21,756 nucleotides of DNA, from contig JBMGUZ010000047.1 in assembly GCA_051530055.1 (NCBI GenBank), positions 1 to 21,756 of the forward strand. The letters run 5' to 3'. The position numbers and the translations under genes were made by a program. Within the stretch, counting starts at the first letter, position 1. Every line of letters starts with the position of its first letter. Origin of the DNA: Neoechinorhynchus agilis. Lineage: Eukaryota > Acanthocephala. Of this stretch, positions 1-8,505 are shown one piece after another. The notes under the pieces are model-generated. The model was not told the origin of the DNA. It saw nothing but the letters and a program-made list of their open reading frames with translations, and made no database searches.

Positions 1-1690
1 TTTGGATTATTGTTTTCGGACGAAAAGAAACTTTCTTTTTTGGTAGTTTTGCCACCCCGCCGGATTTACTAATCTATATTTCCCCGATATTTCACCTCTC
101 GGATAATTCTCCGGCATTTCCTCTCAAGGTTTGTCTTTGTCGTAGAATTATCCGAGAGGTGAAATATCGGGGAAATAAATCAAGGAATCCGGGGTTGGCG
201 AAACTAAGAAAATGAAAAAGTATGTCTTGGATTATTGTTTTCGGACAAAAAGAGACTTTCTTTGGTAGTTTTGCCACCCCGCCTGATTTACTAATCTATT
301 TCCCCGATATTTCACCTCTCGGAAAATTCTCCGGCATTTCCTCTCAAGGTTTGTCTTTGTCGTAGAATTATCCGAGAGGTGAAATATCGGGGAAATAAAT
401 CAAGGAATCCGGGGTTGGCGAAACTAAGAAAATGAAAAAGTATGTCTTGGATTATTGTTTTCGGACGAAAAGAAACTTTCTTTTTTGGTAGTTTTGCCAC
501 CCCGCCTGATTTACTAATCTATATTTCCCCGATATTTCACCTCTCGGAAAATTCTCCGGCATTTCCTCTCAAGGTTTGTCTTTGTCGTAGAATTATCCGA
601 GAGGTGAAATATCGGGGAAATAAATCAAGGAATCCGGGGTTGGCGAAACTAAGAAAATGAAAAAGTATGTCTTGGATTATTGTTTTCGGACAAAAAGAGA
701 CTTTTTTTTTGGTAGTTTTGCCACCCCGCCTGATTTACTAATCTATATTTCCCCGATATTTCACCTCTCGGAAAATTCTCCGGCATTTCCTCTCAAGGTT
801 TGTCTTTGTCGTAGAATTATCCGAGAGGTGAAATATCGGGGAAATAAATCAAGGAATCCGGGGTTGGCGAAACTAAGAAAATGAAAAAGTATGTCTTGGA
901 TTATTGTTTTCGACGAAAAGAGACTTTCTTTTTTGGTAGTTTTGCCACCCCGCCTGATTTACTAATCTATATTTCCCCGATATTTCACCTCTCGGAAAAT
1001 TCTCCGGCATTTCCTCTCAAGGTTTGTCTTTGTCGTAGAATTATCCGAGAGGTGAAATATCGGGGAAATAAATCAAGGAATCCGGGGTTGGCGAAACTAA
1101 GAAAATGAAAAAGTATGTCTTGGATTATTGTTTTCGGACGAAAAGAGACTTTCTTTTTTGGTAGTTTTGCCACCCCGCCTGATTTACTAATCTATATTTC
1201 CCCGATATTTCACCTCTCGGAAAATTCTCCGGCATTTCCTCTCAAGGTTTGTCTTTGTCGTAGAATTATCCGAGAGGTGAAATATCGGGGAAATAAATCA
1301 AGGAATCCGGGGGTTGGCGAAACTAAGAAAATGAAAAAGTATGTCTTGGATTATTGTTTTCGGACGAAAAGAAACTTTCTTTTTTGGTAGTTTTGCCACC
1401 CCGCCTGATTTACTAATCTATATTTCCCCGATATTTCACCTCTCGGATAATTCTCCGGCATTTCCTCTCAAGGTTTGTCTTTGTCGTAGAATTATCCGAG
1501 AGGTGAAATATCGGGGAAATAAATCAAGGAATCCGGGGTTGGCGAAACTAAGAAAATGAAAAAGTATGTCTTGGATTATTGTTTTCGGACGAAAAGAAAC
1601 TTTCTTTTTTGGTAGTTTTGCCACCCCGCCGGATTTACTAATCTATATTTCCCCGATATTTCACCTCTCGGAAAATTCTCCGGCATTTCC
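1..1690. repeat. Tandem array of ~224-bp foldback units
   Basis: Eight occurrences of the anchor ccaccccgcc lie at 52, 274, 497, 721, 945, 1170, 1396 and 1621, giving spacings of 222-226 bp. Units are nearly identical, differing by single bases and small run-length changes. Each unit is itself an imperfect palindrome: in the unit around 487-651 a perfect 25-bp inverted repeat (524-548 with 596-620) flanks a 47-base loop, and the outer arms pair more loosely. The array is cut by the window start and ends abruptly near 1690 inside a unit. Short open frames of about 60-90 codons recur on both strands only because the units repeat. No coding function is supported. Confidence 0.95.
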
Positions 1691-3374
1691 AAGTTAGAAT
1701 TGTAGTGTCATTGCTCGTAAAAAAGGTTTTTTCATCTAAACACATAAACAACAAAACGTTTAAACAATCACCAGCGTCCACACTCGCTGCGTTTCCTCTT
1801 TGGATTTGGATTATATGCGTTTTATCCATGGGAGATTATGATATCCACATCAAATTTTTTCTTTCGATTGTCTTGTGCATTGTATCGATTAATCCATTAT
1901 CCGCTACATCGCCTCAAGATTTATAACCAAAGTGCTTCTGATAATTTTCAATCAACTAGAAATCGGATAAAGCAGGATTTTATATAGCACAAAAAGATGA
2001 AGAAATTTATTAGGTCCCACAAAAAAATAGCATGAACAATTCAATCTTGAAACATTTTAATTTGCTTAATTATATTGATTTATTTGATAATTTTCGGTCT
2101 TCGCGTACGCCTTCTTCAGTCTCTTGCTCGTTTAAGTTTTTAAGTGTGTGAGTTCGGGCGATTATTCTTCCGTATTGATTAGGTTTGAGCAGTATAGTCG
2201 ATCTGTTGAAGATGAAATGAACTTCATTATTTGGGGATACATCCGTGGTTTCGCTTTAAGGACAAAATAAGCGTGAAAATCTTTCGACGGGCTTTGATGA
2301 CGTCATGGCCTAATGTTAATATGGTCGCTTCGACTTTCTAGCCTTTCATAGTGCAATCAAAGATTGTAGATAGAAACCAAACATTTTTTGCCCTTATTCC
2401 ATTGAAGTATGGAAGAACAGTGTAGCGAATATTAAATTTTGTTCTCCTATTTTGCACAAAATCCATGTTTTTTGTAGTGTTATTTAGGTCTTAGTTTTTG
2501 TAGTAATAATCTCATGATGATCTCACTTCCGACGAGATTCGCTGAACGTCTTTAATAAATTCTTTAAGGGTCATAATTCTAAGTCTTTTTAGCACGAGCA
2601 ATTATTTATCCAAAAAAGGTTTTTGATTGAATTGTTCATGTTTTTAGATGGCGTAAAAATTATTAGAATATTTTGATAAATGATACAAACTTGTCTAAAC
2701 GGAAACTTTGTTGCTTATCTCTTATTTTGAATAATAAATCGTAATTTTATGATGTTTTGTAAGTCGTTTTAAGTGTTTCTTAGGTCACGATTTCTCAAAA
2801 CAAACGTCGATTTCTTTGGTGCTTTCATGAATGGAATCTATCTTTTTTCATCGATAAAACTGGCCTGCAAAAATAATTAAAGATTTAATTCTATAAAAAA
2901 ATTTCACGATTTCCACTGATTTTGAAATTCTTCTTGTGCGCTTAACTTTCACTTGTCTTTTTTGTTGATATTTTTCAAAGTTGGGCAGCGAAAATGAATT
3001 TTGGTTTAATTTTCGAGTATTGTCCAATGTTTGCTAATGTTGTCTCACACATCATCATCATGTCTTTTATATAGATTGTATTTTTAACAACTTAAGATTG
3101 TTCACTTTCTCCTCCTTTTTATTCCGTCTTAAAAAATTTAAACGTTTTTCTGCCCTTAAATAGTTTTTTTGTTAGATACTCTTTTTATTGGGATGTTTCT
3201 AGGGCCTTTTATGAAACACATAAAAGTTTAAAGCGATAAAAACACTGTTCAAAGACGATGTCAAGAAGACTCTTTTCTTGATTTTTTATAAATTAAAAGG
3301 CACAAAATCGCATTTTATCGGTTTTTTGTTATCGTATTTTATGAGTGTCACGGAAACCTAATAGAAAAAGTTCA
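1691..3374. other. AT-rich intergenic region, no supported gene
   Basis: About 1.7 kb between the 5' array and NEDD8. I see no long conserved frame on either strand. A perfect CRE-type palindrome (tgacgtca) sits at 2298-2305, more than 1.1 kb upstream of NEDD8, and may be chance. Repeat scraps are listed separately. The rest is T-rich sequence without recognisable structure. Confidence 0.6.
2005..2130. repeat. Possible worn PLE-type terminus
   Basis: The stretch atttattaggtc, then gatttatttgataattttcg, then cgccttcttcag follows the same order of short motifs (TTTATT, GATATTTCG-like, CTTCTTCAG) as the PLE end at 5342-5440. A 16-bp perfect inverted repeat links catgaacaattcaatc (2031-2046) to its complement at 2625-2640, and a near match occurs at 8245-8260 in the foldback insertion. 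This suggests an old related insertion, but the arms do not extend well. Tentative. Confidence 0.3.
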
Positions 3375-3393
3375 TTTTTTTATTTTTCTTCAG
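3375..3393 (+). promoter_or_regulatory. Splice acceptor upstream of NEDD8
   Basis: A long T-rich run ends in cttcag at 3388-3393, 58 bp before the NEDD8 ATG. It could accept a spliced leader or end an intron in the 5' UTR; no matching upstream exon is visible. Inference from pattern only. Confidence 0.45.
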
Positions 3394-3451
3394 CACAATT
3401 TAACCTAAATCAACACTTTGTTGTAAGATAGCGCGCACATCATTCGATCAA

Positions 3452-3688
3452 ATGTTAGTAAAGATCAAAACAATTTCTAATAAGGAATTAGAGGTAAATA
3501 TTGATTCAACCGATACTGTATTCCGCATGAAGGAATTGATCGAAGAGAAGGAAGGCATTCCGCCATCACAACAGCGTCTTATATTTGGTGGACGACAATT
3601 GATGGATAATCAAACTTTGATCGAATGCAAATTGTCTGGTGGATCGGTTGTACACCTTGTGCTCGCCCTTCGTGGCGGACACATCTGA
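3452..3688 (+). CDS. NEDD8: NEDD8 ubiquitin-like modifier precursor
   Basis: Single-exon frame of 78 codons that covers a whole ubiquitin fold. NEDD8 is conjugated to cullins by the NAE1/UBA3 E1 and UBE2M E2, which activates cullin-RING ubiquitin ligases. Diagnostic residues: the C-terminus reads HLVLALRGG, with Ala72 (ubiquitin has Arg72, the residue that separates the two E1 enzymes) and the processing diglycine at 75-76. EEKEGIPP (31-38), QQRLI (40-44) and GGSVVHLV (63-70) match NEDD8 rather than ubiquitin. The tail after Gly76 is only His-Ile, so a two-residue propeptide must be removed. The position equivalent to Lys48 is Arg; Lys4, 6, 11, 27, 33 and 60 remain. TIM17 follows 77 bp downstream on the same strand, as in a nematode operon. 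Confidence 0.96.
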   Translation: MLVKIKTISNKELEVNIDSTDTVFRMKELIEEKEGIPPSQQRLIFGGRQLMDNQTLIECKLSGGSVVHLVLALRGGHI

Positions 3689-3765
3689 ATTTGATTTCCA
3701 AAACTTGAATTGTCCTTCTTGTTTTTTACGTTTAAAAGCTCACAATTTTCACGCCTTTCAGATAT
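3689..3765 (+). promoter_or_regulatory. Intercistronic spacer with trans-splice acceptor
   Basis: Only 77 bp separate the NEDD8 stop from the TIM17 ATG. The spacer has a T-rich run (about 3712-3732) and ends in gcctttcag (AG at 3760-3761), four bases before the ATG. It is too short for an ordinary promoter and fits the arrangement of nematode operons, where downstream cistrons receive a spliced leader. The T-rich run resembles the U-rich element known from such spacers. The spliced-leader gene itself is not in the window. Confidence 0.7.
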
Positions 3766-4215
3766 ATGGACCAACGCGAACCTTGTCCTTGGAGAATCGT
3801 TGACGATTGCGGAGGAGCATTTGCAATGGGTGCAATAGGTGGGTCCATTTTTCATGGAATTAAAGGATTCAAAAATGCACCAATTGGTTACCGTTCTCGT
3901 CTTCAAAGCGCGTTACAGACTATCCAACGACGAGCTCCAAGGACTGGAGCAGCCTTTTCCGCTTGGGGTGGCATGTTTTCCGCTATTGATTGTACTGTTG
4001 TCTATATCCGACAAAAAGAAGATCCATGGAACAGTATTATTGCAGGAGCCGCAACTGGTGGGATTATTGCCGTTCGACAGGGAACATCGATGATGGTGTC
4101 GTCTGCAGTTGTCGGTGGAATTCTTTTAGCCGCTATCGAAGGAGTTGGGATTCTTTTTAATAGATATTCCGCACATCTTATGTCCGCCGCCGCTACTGCG
4201 CCGCAACAACAATAA
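3766..4215 (+). CDS. TIMM17: TIM17, TIM23-complex translocase subunit
   Basis: Single exon, 149 residues (human paralogues are about 170). Tim17 is an inner-membrane subunit of the TIM23 complex that imports presequence proteins into the mitochondrial matrix. The N-terminal signature [19 protein letters not shown] (4-22) is near-invariant in Tim17. [11 protein letters not shown] (25-35) covers the end of the first membrane segment, and [14 protein letters not shown] (63-76) plus [18 protein letters not shown] (82-99) hold the family's second diagnostic block. Small-residue-rich hydrophobic stretches at about 17-34, 62-80, 89-103 and 110-130 fit four membrane spans. Cys7 and Cys76 match the conserved intermembrane-space disulfide pair. 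The C-terminus is short and ends APQQQ. The ATG at 3766 is supported by the motif starting at residue 4 and by the acceptor just upstream. Likely second cistron after NEDD8. Confidence 0.96.
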   Translation: MDQREPCPWRIVDDCGGAFAMGAIGGSIFHGIKGFKNAPIGYRSRLQSALQTIQRRAPRTGAAFSAWGGMFSAIDCTVVYIRQKEDPWNSIIAGAATGGIIAVRQGTSMMVSSAVVGGILLAAIEGVGILFNRYSAHLMSAAATAPQQQ

Positions 4216-4216
4216 A
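4211..4216 (+). terminator. Polyadenylation signal overlapping TIM17 stop
   Basis: The hexamer aataaa overlaps the taa stop codon at 4213-4215, which implies a very short 3' UTR if used. No other clear hexamer lies in the next 150 bp. Confidence 0.5.
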
Positions 4217-4534
4217 TCTGTATTGTGTTTTTAAAACATCAACAAAACAGGCTGTGCAACAAGGGAGGGGGCGAGAACGCTGCATCTCTTCCATTGGAAC
4301 AGGACGGCAGCTGAGTGTGATCCGGAGCGGTGGTGTGAATGATTTAACTTGAGCGCCCTACATTAAAGTTCTTTTAATATCTTTAACGGATACGTAAATT
4401 CGCACGCGCGCTGTGATATTCCAGCACCGAAAGAGTATTATTAACATTGTTGACGAACAAAAGTTATTTGATCGAGAGAAAATCCGTCGGGATCACAAGG
4501 GAGTTGTTGTGGTCCCATGAGGATTAAACATATA
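4217..4534. other. Spacer with GC-richer block, no gene recognised
   Basis: About 4240-4370 is clearly richer in G and C than the surroundings (runs such as ggagggggcg). I looked for tRNA, snRNA and spliced-leader RNA patterns (B box, Sm site) and did not find one. No conserved frame seen. It could be an unrecognised RNA or repeat. Confidence 0.4.
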
Positions 4535-4544
4535 TTTCATTGTA

Positions 4545-4850
4545 CATTGGCGAATCCTGTCCTTGGTAGGAAAACCTTGTGAAATATTTCGCAAATAAAC
4601 AAAATGAGTATCGATAACACCGGGGACAGGATTCGCAAAGGTGCAATCAAATTTACCCCGAGGACAAGGATATATTTTATTTCTTAAAATTATTATCTTC
4701 CGGGGAAAAGATAATTTCTTTTTTAATAGTTTTGCCACCCAGGATTTTTGTTAACTAATTTATTTCCCTGATGTTTCACATCTCGGATAATAAATTAGTT
4801 AACTTAAATCCGAGGTGGCAAAACTACCGAAAAAGAAGCGAGGCTTCGCT
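4545..4850. repeat. Solo foldback relative of the 5' array unit
   Basis: Two nested inverted structures. The first pairs gcgaatcctgtcc (4550-4562) with 4624-4636. The second is a strong hairpin at 4716-4836 with arms of about 47 bp, including 13 perfect bases (gttaactaattta, 4750-4762, with 4791-4803), and a 28-base loop. The loop and outer arms match the 224-bp array unit: tagttttgccaccc, and the loop tttccctgatgtttcaca followed by tctcggataa. This is a dispersed, diverged member of the same foldback family. The minus-strand frame across it is only a shadow of the repeat. Confidence 0.8.
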
Positions 4851-4889
4851 TCATCAGTCATCAAAAAAAAGGGTGTTTGGGGATTCGTA

Positions 4890-5017
4890 TGTCCGCTTCT
4901 TGCGTTGCGTTTTTCATTGATATTAAACACGTCGCTGACCGGTAAATGTCTCCATTAACTGAGATATTTTTTATCCGGGATTATGACAACATCGCCATTT
5001 ACGAGGTTCGGGGACCG
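4890..5017 (-). repeat. Dispersed repeat copy (kin at 13.1-13.4 kb)
   Basis: The reverse complement of this stretch matches 13290-13410 at roughly nine bases in ten, sharing gtccccgaacctcgtaaatg, gttgtcataatcccgg, gagacatttaccgg and cgcaacg. A third, more diverged copy is at 13140-13270. No coding potential seen. Family unknown. Confidence 0.85.
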
Positions 5018-5325
5018 CGTACCCCAGCCATACAATAAAAAACCTTTTCTGGTGACTGTTATTTTTGACAGTCCACATGAATTTCAAGTTCAATAGTTGT
5101 CTGGAATCATCTAGATTATACCCATTTGGCTTGCTATTTCGAACTTTAAAAATGCATTTTTAAATGTACTTTTACATTGAAATTTTACTTCACTTTTTAA
5201 AAGTTCTTCGTTCTTAAATTGCGAATAAATGAAACTTGCTAAAGAATTTAAACTATATCTATGATAGTCAAAGCATCAAGACTAGACATGAATTAATTTA
5301 TGTTCAAACTCGTTTCGTCCCACCA
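5018..5325. other. AT-rich spacer, nothing recognised
   Basis: No frame, repeat or RNA pattern that I can support between the dispersed repeat copy and the PLE target duplication. Confidence 0.5.
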
Positions 5326-5341
5326 AACATATCTTACAATT
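5326..5341. repeat. Left target-site duplication of PLE insertion
   Basis: The 16 bases aacatatcttacaatt recur exactly and in the same orientation at 6390-6405, bracketing the inverted ends of the PLE remnant. Confidence 0.85.
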
Positions 5342-5532
5342 TATTTGTTGATAGGAGAGATAAATGAAACTAAGAATTTATTGATTTGATATTTCGATCC
5401 ACTATTTCGTATCTTCTTCAGCGATCTAAAACACACACAGGGATTCTCAATTCACACGTCACATAACATCCGGTGGGAGTCGCATCCTTAATTTGAAATC
5501 AGGTTTATTGCCCTCGAACGTTTCGAACCTAT

Positions 5533-6139
5533 TTATAAGAATTCGATGATAATACGTTCGAAACGCCGACCCTTGCGAACTAGTGTTGTAGCGGTACTAA
5601 AATCAATAGTGTGCCCTGTGTTTTTTGCATGGGCCACCACTGCGGAACTAATATCCGTGTTGCGAACAAATCCGCCGGGTGAAATTGTTGGTCTGCCCCA
5701 CATAGACCTGTTTGCAACCGGAGCACGGAATTTTGTATACCGCACCAGATGACTGTTGGCCATTCTTGGGACATATCAATCCGTGTAGAGTGCGTTCCAC
5801 TCTCTTGGCCTCGCATCCTGATTTTATGATGCGCTCCATAGCAAGAATGATCATCAGGGAATGGCAGTTCAACGTAGATCTCTTCCTTTTTTGACTTTTT
5901 CTCCCCATTGAAGGTTCGACAAGATGGAGAGGATAACCATATCGACTTGATATGTACTTTAGGTAACCAATCTCCTCGTTACACAACTTGGCGTTGCTAC
6001 AATGTGTAAGAGCACGATGGATGAGTGACCTAATCCTCGAAATTTTTTGTATTTGCGAGGTTGGGCTGATGTCCATGGCACAAGGCCCACTGGTATACCT
6101 CTCTTTCGGTACACCCTGGTTGTGTGGTATCCTCTCCAT
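5533..6139 (-). pseudogene. PLE linker and GIY-YIG endonuclease fragment
   Basis: Minus-strand reading starts with a linker typical of PLEs (SLIHRALTHCSNAKLCNEEI, then SRYGYPLHL) and continues to a GIY-YIG nuclease core with VYKIPCSGCKQVYVGQT, where VYKI and YVG occupy the GIY and YIG positions and a PC-x-GC motif lies between them, as in Penelope proteins. A downstream stretch in another frame (SAVVAHAKNTGHTIDF, then LVRKGRRFERIIIE) matches the family's conserved end of the nuclease domain. Because the similarity is spread over more than one frame, this copy is inactive. In a live element the nuclease nicks target DNA to prime reverse transcription. Confidence 0.85.
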
Positions 6140-6149
6140 GCGTCATACC

Positions 6150-6389
6150 TTCAATGGGGAGACAAAGTCAAAAAAGGAATAGATCTACGTTGAACTGCCA
6201 TTCCCTGATGATCATTCTTATCTTGCTATGGAGCGCATCATAAAATCAGGATGTGAGGCCAAGAGAGTATCCTGTGTATATGCGTTTTAGATCGCTGAAG
6301 AAGATCCGAGATAGTGCATCAAAATATCCAATAAAATCTTAATTTCATTTATTTTCTCCTATCAACAAATAACAATGAATTATCTTTTC
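6150..6389 (+). repeat. Inverted, internally deleted PLE end
   Basis: About 6150-6265 is the reverse complement of 5808-5915 (shared atctacgttgaactgcca and ccctgatgatcattctta), and about 6280-6385 is the reverse complement of 5342-5440 (gatcgctgaagaagat, atcaacaaata). The roughly 350 bp that separate these blocks on the left side are absent here. Confidence 0.85.
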
Positions 6390-6405
6390 AACATATCTTA
6401 CAATT
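6390..6405. repeat. Right target-site duplication of PLE insertion
   Basis: Exact copy of aacatatcttacaatt from 5326-5341. Confidence 0.85.
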
Positions 6406-6568
6406 AGTCGACATGTATTTGTGGGACAATAAGTAAATATTAATGTACAAAGATGTTCCTTAGAAGGAAAAGGGATTACAAATTGAATATCTTAATTCAA
6501 ATGATGTTGTAATTCATGTTTTGTAAAAAATGTTTAATAAAATGATAATAATTATATCCTATTTTTGA

Positions 6569-6584
6569 ATTTTTATATTTTAAG
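6569..6584 (+). promoter_or_regulatory. Acceptor directly at CDK7 start codon
   Basis: A T-rich run (tttttatattttaag) ends in AG at 6583-6584 and the CDK7 ATG begins at the next base. The position fits a spliced-leader acceptor with a zero-length native 5' UTR. The promoter must lie in the 180 bp left after the PLE insertion or beyond it; no TATA or initiator could be assigned. Confidence 0.5.
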
Positions 6585-7950
6585 ATGGTAGCCTCCGAGA
6601 AATTTAAACGCTTTCAACTTAAACAGATATTAGGTGAAGGTCAAGTGAGTTTTTAAATGTGTTTATTTTAAGTTTACTCTTATTTTTTTACAGTTCGCAG
6701 TTGTGTACAAAGCTGTAGATACTCAGATGAAAAAACCGGTCGCTGTAAAGAAGGTCAGCTTGCACGTTACAAATATTTTTAAACGTATTCTAAATAGATT
6801 AAAGTCGGATCTATTTTCGAAATTCAAGATGGAATTCATCGGACGGCAATAAGAGAAATAAAGTTCCTAAAAGAACTAAACCACCCAAATGTAATTGGGG
6901 TCAGTTTATTTTCTTTTTCAACCTAAATCCCAAGTGCGGAAAAAGTTGAATGATGTATACACAAAGCACCACTTCAAAGATCACAGTGTATACCTCGTCT
7001 TTGATTTTATGGATTATGACCTTGAGAGAATTATAATCGACCAATCATTCGAACTAAGTCGACCAATTATCAAAGGGTTCGGTTTGATGTTGCTTAGGGG
7101 TCTCGGATACCTTCATGACAGTGGAATTCTCCATAGGGTAAGAAAACAAGGATTACTCTTTGATTCCATAAATCTTTCGAAGGATCTTAAACCCAACAAT
7201 CTTCTGATTTCCTCTGACGGAGTTCTTAAAATCGCTGATTTTGGACTTAGCCGAATTTGCGCCAAACCGAATGTACCGATGACCAATCAAGTCGTCACAA
7301 GGTTTTTTAAAAATAGGGCATTTCATTCTTAAGAAATTTATTTTTTTACATACACGCATTTTCGAACAGTTGGAACAATCTCAAACTTTCTGAAGCATAC
7401 TTGCCCTACTTATTATTTCCTGTATTTTTTCAAAGGTGGTACCGTGCACCGGAGCTTCTTGTCGGATCCATCTTCTACGGATTCGGCGTGGATATATGGG
7501 CAGTAGGTTGTATACTAGCGGAAATGTTCATCAGAACTCCTTTTTTACCTGGAATGAGTGACGTCGATCAGCTTCACAAAATCTACCAGGTTTTTGGGTG
7601 TCCGACTGAGAAGACATGGCCGGGTATTGAAGGTCTCGGTGGTCTTTTAACGTTTGATTCCAACAAAGTCGAACAAATCCCTTTGGAGAATGTTTTAAAG
7701 TTCTTAAGTTCTACGGAAATAGACGTGATTCGAAGGATTATGGTGATCAATCCAAACAACCGGCCTAGAGTCGATGATGTGAGTCTTCGCTTGTTTATGC
7801 TGATGCCCTCTTAAGCATTACTCATGACAGGTTTACGAGTTTGAGTTCTTCGCGGATGAAATCGTACCACTTATGGTTACCATTGGAAGCGAAGTTGGTG
7901 GTGTGAATGATGCTCTTTTGCCGGAATCCACTAGACAGGAATCTTGGTGA
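6585..7950 (+). CDS. CDK7: CDK7, CDK-activating kinase of CAK/TFIIH
   Basis: Seven exons: 6585-6644, 6694-6753, 6798-6899, 6946-7137, 7183-7301, 7436-7778, 7831-7950, all with GT-AG introns (44-52 bp except 134 bp for intron 5), giving 331 residues against 346 in human. CDK7, with cyclin H and MAT1, phosphorylates cell-cycle CDK T-loops and, in TFIIH, the RNA polymerase II CTD. Visible: Gly-rich loop [12 protein letters not shown] (16-27), catalytic Lys39 in VAVKK, the C-helix [12 protein letters not shown] in place of PSTAIRE, which marks CDK7, HRDLKPNN (137-144, Asp139), DFG (157-159), T-loop Thr172 before NQVVTRWYRAPE, and [11 protein letters not shown]. The equivalent of human Thr170 is kept but that of Ser164 is Lys166. 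The C-terminal tail is short. Acts in the nucleus. Confidence 0.95.
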
Positions 7951-8226
7951 AATAATTGTATTCTTATAGAAAATATTAGTTTAGCGTTTTAATGAACTTC
8001 AGAATCGTTTGCTCTGTAAAAAGTGCAATCAACAAATTATGTTTTTTGTCTTAATGAAAAGGCTGAAATTTTGTTTAACTTGGTATTTTCATTGTTAGAT
8101 TGGATCTTTAGTGTTCCAAATCAAATTTTTAGAAATTAGAACCACGGGATTCGCTTTGGTTCTGTTCTTTTTCCACTCAAACGCTTTTAATTTTTGAAAT
8201 TAAAACTAAATAACACATTATTTTTA
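7951..8226. other. CDK7 3' flank, no gene seen
   Basis: AT-rich sequence between the CDK7 stop and the foldback insertion; presumably 3' UTR and spacer. No canonical AATAAA was seen close to the stop; aataat at about 7952 is the nearest variant. Confidence 0.4.
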
Positions 8227-8471
8227 TTTTTGAGTGTATTTGAAGATTGAATTATTCATGTTTGTATGTGGCGCAAAAATAGAAGCAATTTATTAGCTAC
8301 GATATTTCGGCACAAGCTTGCGCCTTTATTAAGGTTGTAAAAGTGTTTTATTCGCACTTACCAGATAAAACACTCTTACAACCTTGATAAGGCGCAAGTT
8401 TGTGCCGAAATATCGGACCTAATAAATTGCTTCAATTTTTGCGCCACATATAAAAACATTTTTTTGAGTGT
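8227..8471. mobile_element. Foldback insertion with 11-bp target duplication
   Basis: Arms of about 93 bp (8258-8350 and 8366-8459) pair almost completely around a 15-base loop; matched segments include gtggcgcaaaaat, gcaatttattag and cgatatttcggcacaa. The direct repeat tttttgagtgt at 8227-8237 and 8461-8471 brackets the structure and reads as a target duplication. There is no coding sequence. The motif order (TTTATTAG, GATATTTCGG, then TTTATTAAGG) resembles the PLE terminus at 5342-5440, so this may be two PLE ends joined head to head, i.e. a non-autonomous derivative. Affiliation is inference; the palindrome is directly visible. Confidence 0.8.
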
Positions 8472-8505
8472 GTTTTTGTCAAGTTTTATGCGTGAGATTG
8501 AAAAA

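Larger units (their letters stand above)
5342..6389 (-). mobile_element. Penelope-like element remnant, inverted composite
   Basis: A 1,048-bp insertion flanked by exact 16-bp target duplications. The left 800 bp is a minus-strand PLE 3' portion coding for linker plus GIY-YIG endonuclease, ending in a terminal sequence at 5342-5440. The right part (about 6150-6389) is a second copy in the opposite orientation that matches 5808-5915 and then jumps straight to the same terminal sequence (reverse complement of 5342-5440), lacking the endonuclease region. The ends therefore form inverted terminal repeats of about 95 bp. PLEs are known for partial inverted or tandem arrangements of their termini. 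The element is degraded and 5'-truncated; no reverse transcriptase is present. Confidence 0.85.

Noticed and set aside
92-1624. Recurring 60-90 codon frames on both strands
   Set aside because: They repeat with the 224-bp unit and mirror each other because the unit is palindromic; no known domain and no splice or start context.
1705-1926. 73-codon frame with a hydrophobic, signal-peptide-like stretch (FFLSIVLCIVSI)
   Set aside because: No homology recognised, overlaps an equally long minus-strand frame, and lies in AT-rich sequence where such stretches arise by chance.
3610-3906. Minus-strand 98-codon frame
   Set aside because: Antisense to NEDD8 and TIM17, both secure.
4240-4370. GC-richer block as a possible structural RNA
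   Set aside because: No tRNA boxes, Sm site or known snRNA/spliced-leader motif could be found.
5546-6182. Plus-strand frames across the PLE
   Set aside because: They are antisense to the linker and GIY-YIG similarity, which is clear on the minus strand.
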